This document shows, one piece after another, positions 40,033 through 49,459 of a DNA stretch of 64,000 nucleotides. Position numbers and translations under genes: made by a program. Every line of letters starts with the position of its first letter. The stretch's first letter is position 1. Source of the stretch: Erwinia_E haradaeae_B (lineage in GTDB: Bacteria > Pseudomonadota > Gammaproteobacteria > Enterobacterales > Enterobacteriaceae); contig NZ_LR217730.1 of the NCBI RefSeq assembly GCF_900698985.1, forward strand, positions 806,001-870,000, read 5' to 3'. Under the pieces are notes generated by a model. It was not told where the DNA came from. It saw only the letters and a program-made list of their open reading frames with translations, and did no database searches.

Positions 40033-40733
40033 AGGCCATTGCCTAAAACACTTTTTTCAAATAAATGACCATGATGTATCTCAAAATTTCGCGGTAAATT
40101 TTTTGCTAAATACAAATCATGAGTAACTACTAAAAAAGTGGTGCCATGTTTTTGATTAATATGAGTTAATAATCTTAAGAGAAGATCAGTATTTCGTTCA
40201 TCAAGATTACCTGTAGGTTCATCAGCTAATACTATATATGGATCATTTACTAACGCACGCGCAATAGCTACTCTTTGCCTTTCCCCACCAGAGAGTCGTG
40301 AAGGGCGGCAGGAAGCTTTATCCTCTAAACCAAGTAATTTTAACATTTCGACTGCTTTAATCTTAGCTTTTTTTGTCGCAACCTTCGCAATAAGAAGCGG
40401 CATACTTACATTTTCCAAGACACTAAAATCTGGTAAAAGATGATGAAACTGATAAATAAATCCTAGATCTCTATTGCGCAATACAGATTTTTCTGTAGAT
40501 GACATGGCATTTAAAGATCTCCCTTTCAAAAAAACATCACCAGAAGTTGGAAAATCTAAACCACCTAATAAATGCATTAAGGTACTTTTTCCTGACCCAG
40601 AACTACCAATTACCGCTATCATATCACCTTCTTGCACTTGAAATGAAATATTTTGCAAAACATCAGTTTTTATATTATCTCCCTGATAGCTTTTACATAA
40701 ATTCTCACATTTCAATAAAATCTTTTTAGTCAT
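40029..40733 (-). CDS. lolD: Lipoprotein-releasing system ATPase LolD
   Basis: LolD powers lipoprotein extraction by LolCE. ATG 40733 (MTKKILLKCENLCKSY) matches the E. coli N-terminus; the product is 234 residues (E. coli 233). Walker A GSSGSGKSTLMH, signature LSGGERQRVAIARAL and Walker B VLADEPTGNLD are intact, as is the LolD-type IYQFHHLLPDF segment. It overlaps both neighbours (8 bases with lolC, 4 with lolE). Confidence 0.97.
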   Translation of the reverse strand: MTKKILLKCENLCKSYQGDNIKTDVLQNISFQVQEGDMIAVIGSSGSGKSTLMHLLGGLDFPTSGDVFLKGRSLNAMSSTEKSVLRNRDLGFIYQFHHLLPDFSVLENVSMPLLIAKVATKKAKIKAVEMLKLLGLEDKASCRPSRLSGGERQRVAIARALVNDPYIVLADEPTGNLDERNTDLLLRLLTHINQKHGTTFLVVTHDLYLAKNLPRNFEIHHGHLFEKSVLGNGL

Positions 40734-41931
40734 AGCGTAAAGCCTCAGCTGGCTTAACAGAAGCAGCACGATAGGATGGGTACAGAACTGATAAAAATGC
40801 TATAATAATAGCAAAAAAAACAATCATAGTGATTTGCGCAACAGATATCAATATGGGCAATGACAACCCTGGACCAAATATACCTGCTCGTACGATAATA
40901 TCAGGTAATTGTTTAGCTAAAAATATCCCTAAAATAGAGCCAATTATAGACCCAATCGCTCCAACCATCACCCCTTGTAAAATAAATATAATTAAAATTT
41001 GCCCACGCTTCAAGCCTTGGGTTTTTAAAATAGCCACTTCCCATTTTTTCTCTGCAATAAGTAGACAGAGTGATGTAAAAATATTAAACACAGCTATCAA
41101 AATAATCAAACCAAACAATAGTCTCATAATATTTTTTTCTATTTTTACTGCGTGAAACAAAGCTCCTTTTGTCTCACGCCAGTCACGCCATACTAAACCA
41201 TTTGGTAGTTCTCCTTGTTGCATATCATGTATCTGCAGCGGATTATTCAGCCATAGTCGCCAGCCAGTAATATATCCCTTTTGATATCGCATGAGATGCG
41301 ACGCATCTTCCTGATTCAAAAGAATCTCGTAACTGTCAGCATCACTATTAGACAAAAATATACCAATTACATTAAATAATTTTTGACTTGGCATGCGTCC
41401 TAATGGTGTCCACCAGCTGCTACTTGGTACAAGAAGGCGCACTTTTGAGTTCAACCTTAAACCTAAATGATTTGCTAACGCCGCACCAATAATTACATTG
41501 TATTTTCCAGCCTGAAGTTGTTTCTGCTTAACGTTTAAGAAAAAAGGTACTAAAGGGTCATCTTGATTAGGGTCAACACCTAATATTACACCAATAGCAA
41601 TATTATGAGTACCATGTAAAATTACTTCACCTGTAGTAAGAGATGCAATTCGGCGCACACCTGAAACATGTAATTTACTAGAAGATATCTGTTGCGGATT
41701 AATGGAACCGGCTTTGCTGGTAACTAACGCCTGCGGCATAAAGCCAAGAATTTTATGCTCCAGCTGCTCTTCTAATCCATTCATTACTGATGATATAGTT
41801 ACAAGAACCATGACACCTAAGATTAATCCAATTACTGAAAGCCAAGATAACACACACCCAAAACGATTTAATTTAAAATCACGACCCTTCATATAACGTA
41901 CGGCAATAAATAAAAGGACAGGTTGATACAT
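40726..41931 (-). CDS. lolC: Lipoprotein-releasing system membrane protein LolC
   Basis: LolC is the LolA-recruiting partner of LolE. The 401 residues (E. coli 399) start MYQPVLLFIAVRYMKGR and show an N-terminal membrane segment near 25-48, a periplasmic domain and three membrane segments after residue 265. Retention of separate lolC and lolE, rather than a single copy, is E. coli-like. First gene of the lolCDE operon; a 2-kb spacer lies upstream. Confidence 0.95.
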   Translation of the reverse strand: MYQPVLLFIAVRYMKGRDFKLNRFGCVLSWLSVIGLILGVMVLVTISSVMNGLEEQLEHKILGFMPQALVTSKAGSINPQQISSSKLHVSGVRRIASLTTGEVILHGTHNIAIGVILGVDPNQDDPLVPFFLNVKQKQLQAGKYNVIIGAALANHLGLRLNSKVRLLVPSSSWWTPLGRMPSQKLFNVIGIFLSNSDADSYEILLNQEDASHLMRYQKGYITGWRLWLNNPLQIHDMQQGELPNGLVWRDWRETKGALFHAVKIEKNIMRLLFGLIILIAVFNIFTSLCLLIAEKKWEVAILKTQGLKRGQILIIFILQGVMVGAIGSIIGSILGIFLAKQLPDIIVRAGIFGPGLSLPILISVAQITMIVFFAIIIAFLSVLYPSYRAASVKPAEALRYD

Positions 41932-43834
41932 AATATTTGTCTTTAATGTAACTGTAATCAGTACTAATTATTAGTAGCGATAGTAGTTATCCTATATTAT
42001 AAAATAACTTAATTTTAATAAAAAATACTGAGATGTAAGTAAACGGAATCCATACTATTGTCTACTGTCAGTATAACCTGCGCTCAAGACATTCAAATTG
42101 CATGATCTAAAAAATTCTTAAGGCGCAGCCTCTCTCAAATACTATTAGCATTTTAAATATAATTAATATTCTCTTTCATAATTATCTAATACCCGTTCTT
42201 TAATAATTAACTAAACACATATTTTAACTATCATTAAATTATTATCTACATTCTGAAATATTCAATCAATAATCTAAAAAGAACTTATGAAGCTACTATA
42301 CTTATAATAAATAAGATATTTTTAATTAATGTGTTTAAGATCGTAAGATCCAAGTAATATAACATATACATTTTTATGCATTTTAAAAATTTAAAACTTG
42401 TCAATAATTTTTGAGCCTAATATAAATCTCCTGTTAAATTAAGTTAGACGCCTATTCACGTATGATTTTTGTAGATCTTCATTAAATAATATTAGAAAGT
42501 TCTTATTTATTGTGATAAAAATAATACTAGCTCTTAGATTAGAGATAAATTTATCATTTTTGCTAGCTAATCACTATCTGTCTGTTTTATAAGATATATA
42601 TTAAATAATAAGCTATCTATATCTTTAATTACGCTGTATCTTTAATTAAACACTATTAATAATTCAAAAAAAGGCTTTATTGTAAAAAGAAGTAAAGTTA
42701 TAAAATAAAGTTATATAATGAGGTAGAATCAACCGTGCATTTACCATCATTATACAAAAACTTTAGTTTATTACAGTCTTTAAATTTATATTTAATATAA
42801 TAACAGATTAATTAAAATTACATAATATATCTGCTAATAAAAAATATTCAGTAAAATCCAAGCGTTCAGAAAAATATAAGAAATATATGATAAAAAAAAC
42901 AGTAAAAATAATCATTAAATTATAACTAAAGTTAAAATTTTACTTAGTAATTATTAAAAATTAACGCTAATTTCATAATCTTTGAAAATATATAAAAATG
43001 TAATATACTAATTATAATTAGGATGATCCTTAATATAACATAAAATCAATTGTCTCATTAAATAACAGCATAGTGTTTACTTAAACATATTATAATTATT
43101 GATATATATTAGCTAATCTAGCCACATTTTGTTATCAAAAAAACTGTCTAAATTAAGACAATAATTTAATGTTTAATTTTATTTAAGAATCAATATCTTT
43201 ATAACATTTATAGAAAGAAGTGATCTATAAAGCATGATGTTATCGAGATATCCCAAAATTGATATGAGACTAAAAATAACTATCCATGATATTTACTGAC
43301 GTATATTTACTTTAATTAGATGACCCAGAGGCATTGAAAAATAGGTTTCTAAAAAATTAGAGTAAAATTACTGCTAAATATTTTTATTCATTACTCATGC
43401 TCGTAGAGTGTTAATGAGTGCATATCAAGTATGCATATCAAATAAATTTTAAAAATATAAATATTTTTATATTATAACATACAAATAACATACAATACAC
43501 GTAAAAGATTATACAACGATTATCAAAAAGTGATATTATTGTCATAATGTATCGAAACGATCTCCCTTGGTAAGGGGTATTACATATATAAATAGCTATA
43601 ATAGTGTACTTAAATCATAATATTTTTAATATATTTTAGTTTCAATTAGAACTGGAATACCTGTATATGATGTAATATATTACTTGCTGTTTAAGAGTAA
43701 AAGTATCTCTCAGTACCTTAACGTATCAGATACATTATTTAGGAGATAATCCTAGCTGCATGAAAAATGACTTGCGATTAATGAACGGATATGTGATAAA
43801 TATCCTAGTAAAACGAGATACAGCTCTGTGTGTG
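41932..43834. other. 1.9-kb gene-free spacer between lolC and the yobF-cspC region
   Basis: No gene supported. The stretch about 42040-42135 (CCTGCGCTCAAGACATTC, GGCGCAGCCTCTC) is a little richer in GC than its surroundings and may be an eroded gene, but I could not read it. The two flanking genes are not neighbours in E. coli, so several genes may have been lost. Confidence 0.45.
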
Positions 43835-43987
43835 AGTAGCATCTTTCAGTAAAGAAGATCTGAGTAAAGACGTTGACGTTGCATACCGCTTCCTTGCCGA
43901 GCTTTAATTAATGCCTCATGCAGTAATGTTTCTAGTTTTTCTGAACGTAAAGCCCACGGGCGAATCATCTCTCTAAGGAATTTGTAA
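43835..43987 (+). pseudogene. yobF: Broken yobF-like reading frame upstream of cspC
   Basis: YobF is a small protein of unclear role encoded just before cspC in E. coli. Here the text is readable in three frames: SIF near 43838-43846, then after one extra base SKEDLSKDVDVAYRFLAEL (43848-43904), then after a second shift ASCSNVS (43913-43933). E. coli YobF reads IFSKEVLSKHVDVEYRF and ASCSNVS in the same places. A stop at 43905-43907 ends the main frame. No intact YobF can be made unless both shifts are bypassed. The tail runs into the cspC ribosome site. Confidence 0.82.
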
Positions 43988-43988
43988 A

Positions 43989-44198
43989 ATGGCAAAGATT
44001 AAAGGTCAGGTAAAGTGGTTTAACGAGTCTAAAGGGTTTGGTTTTATTACTCCTGCTGATGGCAGTAAAGATGTTTTTGTGCATTTTTCTGCTATTCAGG
44101 GTAATGGATTTAAGACTCTTGCTGAAGGTCAAGGCGTGGAATTTGAAATCCAAGATGGACAAAAAGGCCCCGCTGCCGTGAACGTTAGTGCGATCTGA
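43989..44198 (+). CDS. cspC: Cold-shock-like protein CspC
   Basis: CspC is a small single-stranded nucleic-acid-binding protein that melts RNA structure and stabilises some mRNAs; in E. coli it is made at normal temperature. The 69 residues differ from E. coli CspC at only a couple of positions (GQGVEFEIQDGQKGPAAVNV); CspE is a poorer match. RNP motifs KGFGFI and VFVHF are intact. TAAGGAATTTGTAAA provides the ribosome site. A clear terminator follows. Confidence 0.97.
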   Translation: MAKIKGQVKWFNESKGFGFITPADGSKDVFVHFSAIQGNGFKTLAEGQGVEFEIQDGQKGPAAVNVSAI

Positions 44199-44275
44199 TA
44201 TTGATTAAAGTTTATTATTGATTTTGTTAGAGTAATCTAAACGAAAATCTTGATATGACCTTAATACCACATTTA

Positions 44276-44303
44276 GCTCCGTCAGAAATGACGGGGCTTT
44301 TAT
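44276..44303 (+). terminator. Rho-independent terminator of cspC
   Basis: GCTCCGTCA pairs with TGACGGGGC around a GAAA tetraloop (one G-T pair), followed by TTTTAT. It lies 78 bases after the cspC stop. Confidence 0.88.
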
Positions 44304-45546
44304 AAAATTATTTGCTAATTATTATATAATATTATTATATAATAATAGAATTATAATATAGTTTATTTTATTTTCATTAACTTTTTCATTAATTAAACAC
44401 TTTTTCAAAAAGGGTTATGTTTTTTATTAATAAACCTGTAAAACATACGTTATTTTTATTTTCTAAAAAAAAAATATATATTTCTACTCCTATAGATAAT
44501 TATCGATTATATTTTACGATTTTCTGTTATGTTTACATACCTACTATTTAGAATTCACTTAATATATTTATTTTGTAAAAAATTATCATACCTTACAGGT
44601 ATGAGAAATAAATTAAATATTTAGAAGTAATCTTCTTCTAATTTCTTAAAAATTTTTTTAATATCTCTATATCATTTAACCACAACAAAAGTACATCAGT
44701 AAGTATCTATAAATATTTACTGTTAGTCTTGTATCACTCTCTTGCTAATATTAATAATGATTATCATCATTACGATTTCTATGGAATTTTTTGACAATGT
44801 TGATATAATATACATCTGTATGTAATAAAAGAATTTTTCTATTTACAAAAAATCTTTACTTTATACGTTAACAGGCAATTAACCTAATCACATATATATT
44901 TATAATATTAACATATCTAAAGAAAACGTACCAATCTGAATACATCTAAAAATCCGATGATCGCACCTTATAAAATTGACAGTATTGAACATCTTAAACA
45001 TATTATGCGCAGATTAATTTATTTCTAATTCAGAAAAAACAATATCATTTTTTGTAAAAACTCGTATATAATAAAAATTATTTTACCAAAAACTTAAAAA
45101 ATATTTATATTTATATATTCTATATATTAATCATTTTGTTTTAATGTTTAATTATAATGTCAATCTTTTATAGAATCATCACGGATTCAAATATTAAGTG
45201 TTTTAATAAATTTTTAGACTTTCTGTATACAATTACAGAACAAAAATATTAGCAGAATTTTTACTTATCTCAGCTATACGTAGAAGCTAATTACATTATA
45301 TGCATTATCAAGGGATACCTTCTAAAAAGGTAGCATATTATATCTTTTTCCGAAATGAGGAAGCTTAAAAATATACAGCGGACAAAATATTTTAATATTT
45401 TGTTACAAGAATGCACTAAAAATAAATAATATAAGACTAAAAGCCTGAAAAATCCATTGAGAATGTGTATGCTAGTACCAATTTTGTGAATACTGTATTA
45501 TATTACAATATTAACATTATATCGTATGTATTAGTAGGACACCATT
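44304..45546. other. Gene-free spacer between cspC and hemF
   Basis: About 1.24 kb with no gene. In E. coli amiA precedes hemF; I could not read AmiA here. The only notable site is a Fur-box-like palindrome at 44753-44772, listed separately, followed by TTGACA and TATAAT at a spacing too short for a normal promoter. Confidence 0.45.
44753..44772. promoter_or_regulatory. Fur-box-like palindrome
   Basis: AATAATGATTATCATCATT matches 15 of 19 positions of the Fur consensus GATAATGATAATCATTATC and contains a perfect 7-4-7 palindrome (TAATGAT, TATC, ATCATTA). No intact gene lies within 700 bases downstream, so it may be the leftover operator of a lost iron-regulated gene. In such AT-rich DNA chance similarity is possible. 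Confidence 0.3.
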
Positions 45547-46461
45547 ATGGACACGCCGGATATCACTCTAGTGAAAAAATTCTTGCTTAATCTTCAAGAA
45601 AATATTTGTCAAAAACTAGAAAAAGTAGACCGCACTGGTATTTTCCTTAAAGATACCTGGAGATTACCAGGAAAAGGAACAGGATGTAGCTGCATTCTCA
45701 AAAATGGAACAATATTTGAACAAATAGGCGTTAATTTTTCACATATTTATGGCAATTCAATGCCTGTCTTTGCTACAGCAAACCGTCCTGATCTTGCTGG
45801 CTGTAAATTCGAAGCAGTAGGTATCTCAGTGGTAATTCATCCTAATAATCCTTATGTTCCTAGTAGCCATGCTAATATACGTTTCTTTATAGCAAAAAGA
45901 CCAAAAAATACTCACCCTATTTGGTGGTTTGGTGGTGGATTTGATTTAACACCATGTTATGGTTTTTATGAAGATGTTATTTTTTGGCATAAAACCGCCT
46001 ATAATCTTTGTCAGCCATTTGGTGAGGGTTTATATATGCGCTATAAAAAATGGTGCGATGACTATTTTTATCTTCGACATAGAAATGAGCAGCGTGGTGT
46101 TGGAGGGTTATTCTTTGATGATCTTTATGTTAATGGCTTCAATCATAGCTTTCAGTTTGCGCAAGCTGTAGGTCGTAGTTTTTGTGATGCCTATATACCA
46201 ATTCTTGAAAAACGAAAAGCATTAAAATGGGGTCATCGAGAACGTAATTTTCAGCTTTACCGCCGCGGCCGCTATATTGAATTTAATCTTGTATATGATC
46301 GCGGTACATTATTTGGCCTTCATTCTGGAGGGCGTATAGAGTCAATTTTTATATCTATGCCGCCTCTTGCTCGCTGGGAGTATGACTATAAACCTCAAAA
46401 AGGAAGTCCAGAAGCAACGCTGTATCGTGATTTTCTAATAGTTAAAGATTGGCTTCAGTAG
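45547..46461 (+). CDS. hemF: Oxygen-dependent coproporphyrinogen III oxidase
   Basis: HemF oxidatively decarboxylates coproporphyrinogen III to protoporphyrinogen IX, a late haem step that needs oxygen. The 304 residues (E. coli 299) carry the metal/substrate motifs NPYVPSSHANIRFF, WWFGGGFDLTPCYG, YKKWCDDYFYL and RRGRYIEFNLVYDRGT. AGGA lies 9 nt before the ATG. Haem made by this route would supply the cyo oxidase in this window. Confidence 0.98.
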   Translation: MDTPDITLVKKFLLNLQENICQKLEKVDRTGIFLKDTWRLPGKGTGCSCILKNGTIFEQIGVNFSHIYGNSMPVFATANRPDLAGCKFEAVGISVVIHPNNPYVPSSHANIRFFIAKRPKNTHPIWWFGGGFDLTPCYGFYEDVIFWHKTAYNLCQPFGEGLYMRYKKWCDDYFYLRHRNEQRGVGGLFFDDLYVNGFNHSFQFAQAVGRSFCDAYIPILEKRKALKWGHRERNFQLYRRGRYIEFNLVYDRGTLFGLHSGGRIESIFISMPPLARWEYDYKPQKGSPEATLYRDFLIVKDWLQ

Positions 46462-47341
46462 ATAAACATAACATCGAACATATCTGTATTTTATAATATT
46501 ATATTATAATAATATACTATAATTTCTAAAATAGTTTGATGGTATTTAAAAAATAATTAAAAGTTCTAAAAACGTATTATTTAGTAGTATCTGAGTACAA
46601 TCAAGATTGCTATATAATCCAAGCTTATTATGCAAATAATTACACCATGCACGATAACTTAAAAATATAAACATGAAAAAAGTATATATCAAAATCTATA
46701 GATACCATGACACAATTAAATATGGAACATATAGATATATTTAAATATCTTAAACAGTTCCAGATTTTTTAATGTCTAGATATTATCAATCTTCATCATT
46801 TCAATGATTCTACAATGATGATATAGACACTAATTATATGGGATATCTAATTCTCTTATCTTAAGTAACTTGATCTTGCTATTTTAATTTTTTCTAATAT
46901 TCTTTAATATATATTCAATGGTTGTACTTTTATTAGTAAAATAGAATTTTTATTGTTTTATGATAAACGTTTAATACAATATTTTATTATATACTATACT
47001 AATTTGTAATATTTAAAATTCATGTAAAGTTCAGAACTATAAGTGATATTATACATAGAGCATCGGCTAATATGAAAACTATAATGAATATATTTTTGCA
47101 ATAGAGCTCTCGTAAGAAAATATTAAATCTATCAACGATAGCGAATAGTTCTTATCTATTTCAATAAAGACACGGATTAAATGATATAATAACATCTTTT
47201 AAACTTACCTTTACCTATGAAATAATTTTCAGGTAATCCACTGAACCATTGCTCCATGCCTTCTGCTGTATGCTTTTATTAGTATATAATATTGGCATAT
47301 CAATATAAGAGTAAACAGCACCTTCAAAGTGATCTAGAATA
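46462..47341. other. Spacer between hemF and sstT, possible relic at its end
   Basis: 880 bases. Most is featureless. The final 130 bases (about 47205-47335) are less AT-rich and read on the - strand as GMEQWFSGLPENYFIG in one frame and HFEGAVYSYIDMP in another, which looks like an eroded protein in two frames. I do not recognise the family. The open frame 47215-47415 (-) overlaps the sstT start and is not believed. Confidence 0.4.
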
Positions 47342-48628
47342 ATGAAAAAAGAGTATAATAGGCGTATAAAATTAAGCTTAATAACGCAAATTATGATTGG
47401 ATTGGTATGCGGCATTGCTTTTGCTTGGTTATCAAAAAGTCATGCAGTCGTAGCAGGCATACTCGGAGAATTATTTATAAATGCATTAAAAGCAATCGCT
47501 CCTATATTAGTCTTAATGCTGATTCTTACCTCTATCTCTAATTACCATAATAGAAAAAATAGTAACATTCGTCATATTATAATACTGTATCTAATGAGTA
47601 CATTTACTGCTTCAATAGTAGCTTTAATCGCTAGCTATTTAGTTCCACAAAACTTAATATTAAAAACCTCTACTACTGATATCGTAACACCCCCCGTTAG
47701 TATTTTAGAGATTTTACATGGTTTTTTGCTCAGTATGATCACAAATCTCGTTGAAGCATTAGTGACTGCTAATTATATTAGTATTCTTATCTGGGGAATA
47801 GGATTAGGATTCGCATTTCGAAATAGCAGTAATAATACACACATTTTTCTGAATGATATCTCAAAAGCAATTACAAAATTAGTCTGCATTATTATGAAAT
47901 TTGCACCAATTGGTATATTTGGCCTAATATCATCCAGTCTAGCTTCTACTGGGTTTCATGTAGTATGGCAATATGCACATCTGATTAGCTTACTGATTGG
48001 ATGCATGCTTGTGATTGCATTACTGCTCAACCCTATACTTGTATGGTGGTATATTCGTCGTAATCCTTATCCATTAGTCTTTACCTGTCTTCGCGAAAGT
48101 GGACTCACTGCTTTCTTTACTCGTAGCTCAGTCGCCAATATTCCAGTAAATATGGCTCTTGCAAAAAAATTAGGCTTAAACCAAAATACCTATACAGCAT
48201 CTATTCCAATTGGAGCAAATATTAGTATGGCTGGTGCATCTATCACAATTACCGTAATGACATTAGCAACTCTACATACTTTACATATGAGCTTGCATAT
48301 CTCTAGTGCCATTCTGCTCAGTATTGTAGCTTCTATATGTGCATGTGGGGCATCTGCTATAGCAGGAGGCTCACTTCTTCTTATACCACTAGTTTGTCAT
48401 ATGTTTGGAATTCCCCATGAGGTGGCAATGCAAGTCATTGGGATTGGTTTTATTATTAGTGTTTTGCAAGATTCAGCAGAAACTGCATTAAATTCATCAG
48501 CAGGTATTTTATTTACCGCCGCTGTTTGTATAGCTGAAAACAATCAACGTGAAAAACAAATCCAATTTTCTACTACAATGTCACCTTTTTTAGATAAACA
48601 AAATATTCATAAGACAAAAAATCATTGA
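47342..48628 (+). CDS. sstT: Sodium/serine-threonine symporter SstT
   Basis: SstT imports serine and threonine with sodium (DAACS family). The 428 residues (E. coli 414) show 8-9 hydrophobic segments and the family text AFFTRSSVANIPVNMAL, IPIGANISMAGASITITV and GFIISVLQDSAETALNSSAG. With glyA in the window, imported serine could feed glycine and one-carbon units. It stands alone between long spacers. Confidence 0.96.
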   Translation: MKKEYNRRIKLSLITQIMIGLVCGIAFAWLSKSHAVVAGILGELFINALKAIAPILVLMLILTSISNYHNRKNSNIRHIIILYLMSTFTASIVALIASYLVPQNLILKTSTTDIVTPPVSILEILHGFLLSMITNLVEALVTANYISILIWGIGLGFAFRNSSNNTHIFLNDISKAITKLVCIIMKFAPIGIFGLISSSLASTGFHVVWQYAHLISLLIGCMLVIALLLNPILVWWYIRRNPYPLVFTCLRESGLTAFFTRSSVANIPVNMALAKKLGLNQNTYTASIPIGANISMAGASITITVMTLATLHTLHMSLHISSAILLSIVASICACGASAIAGGSLLLIPLVCHMFGIPHEVAMQVIGIGFIISVLQDSAETALNSSAGILFTAAVCIAENNQREKQIQFSTTMSPFLDKQNIHKTKNH

Positions 48629-49459
48629 TGATCTATATACATAGATAACATTATCAGATATGTTAGATTATATTAAGATAATATATTTATACTAAAATAT
48701 GCTTAGATAGCTACTAAAATAATACATTTGATATTTTCAGATAATCGTCTCTTGATTGTTATATAATATAATAATACTTAACTATAAGGATTACTTAATG
48801 ATATATTAGTTGAACGATATTAGTAAATAAGAACTAAAAACACTCTATATGCGTCTTAATAATTAATAGAATAAAATTCTCACAAAATAGCAATTTATTT
48901 ATTCTAATTAAAATCCTAATATATATTAAGGATTTTTATGCATAAAATATATATTTTATTTACAAGCTTTATTATAATCACACTATAGTTACAAGTATTT
49001 ATTTTGATCCCATGTAATATACATTATACACATAACTTTTATGATTCTGTGAATAAAGCTTTATGCTGATAGATATTTTATCCAGAAAAATTAAATATAT
49101 TCAGCGACACTGAATATATGTTACAATATTATCATGTAAATTAATATTTTCTATCTTTGCTCTATAAACTCTAGTATTAGGTAAGTCTCACATTTTAGAA
49201 AAAACTAGCATAAATATAATTACACTTTATATTACAAATAATTCAATTAACACGCTTCGATTAGTATGTTGAAAAAAAGATTTTACAACAATTATTACCT
49301 ATACAAAGATAAAAACATCATACATGTATTATCGCATACTCTGTTAATGTAACTAAATAAATATGCACAAAAAAACTCTGGTTACGTAATTTATATACTT
49401 GGCTAATATTTCTAAATCAATCTACCTTTTTCGAAGAATCTTGCTATGCATAACACCTT
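48629..49459. other. Gene-free spacer between convergent sstT and mdlB
   Basis: 831 bases without a gene. An imperfect AT-rich hairpin at 48911-48935 (AAATCCT with AGGATTT) followed by TT could be a weak terminator for sstT, but it lies about 280 bases after its stop. No relic was recognised. Confidence 0.4.

Noticed and set aside
43760..43852. 30-codon frame after AGGAG upstream of cspC
   Set aside because: It runs into the yobF relic and its sequence matches nothing; the spacing from AGGAG (14 nt) is poor.
47215..47415. 66-codon - strand frame overlapping the sstT start
   Set aside because: Overlaps a solid gene on the other strand; at most a fragment of a dead gene.
48911..48936. Terminator for sstT
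   Set aside because: The stem is imperfect and A/T only, and it lies about 280 bases past the stop; kept only as a note in the spacer entry.
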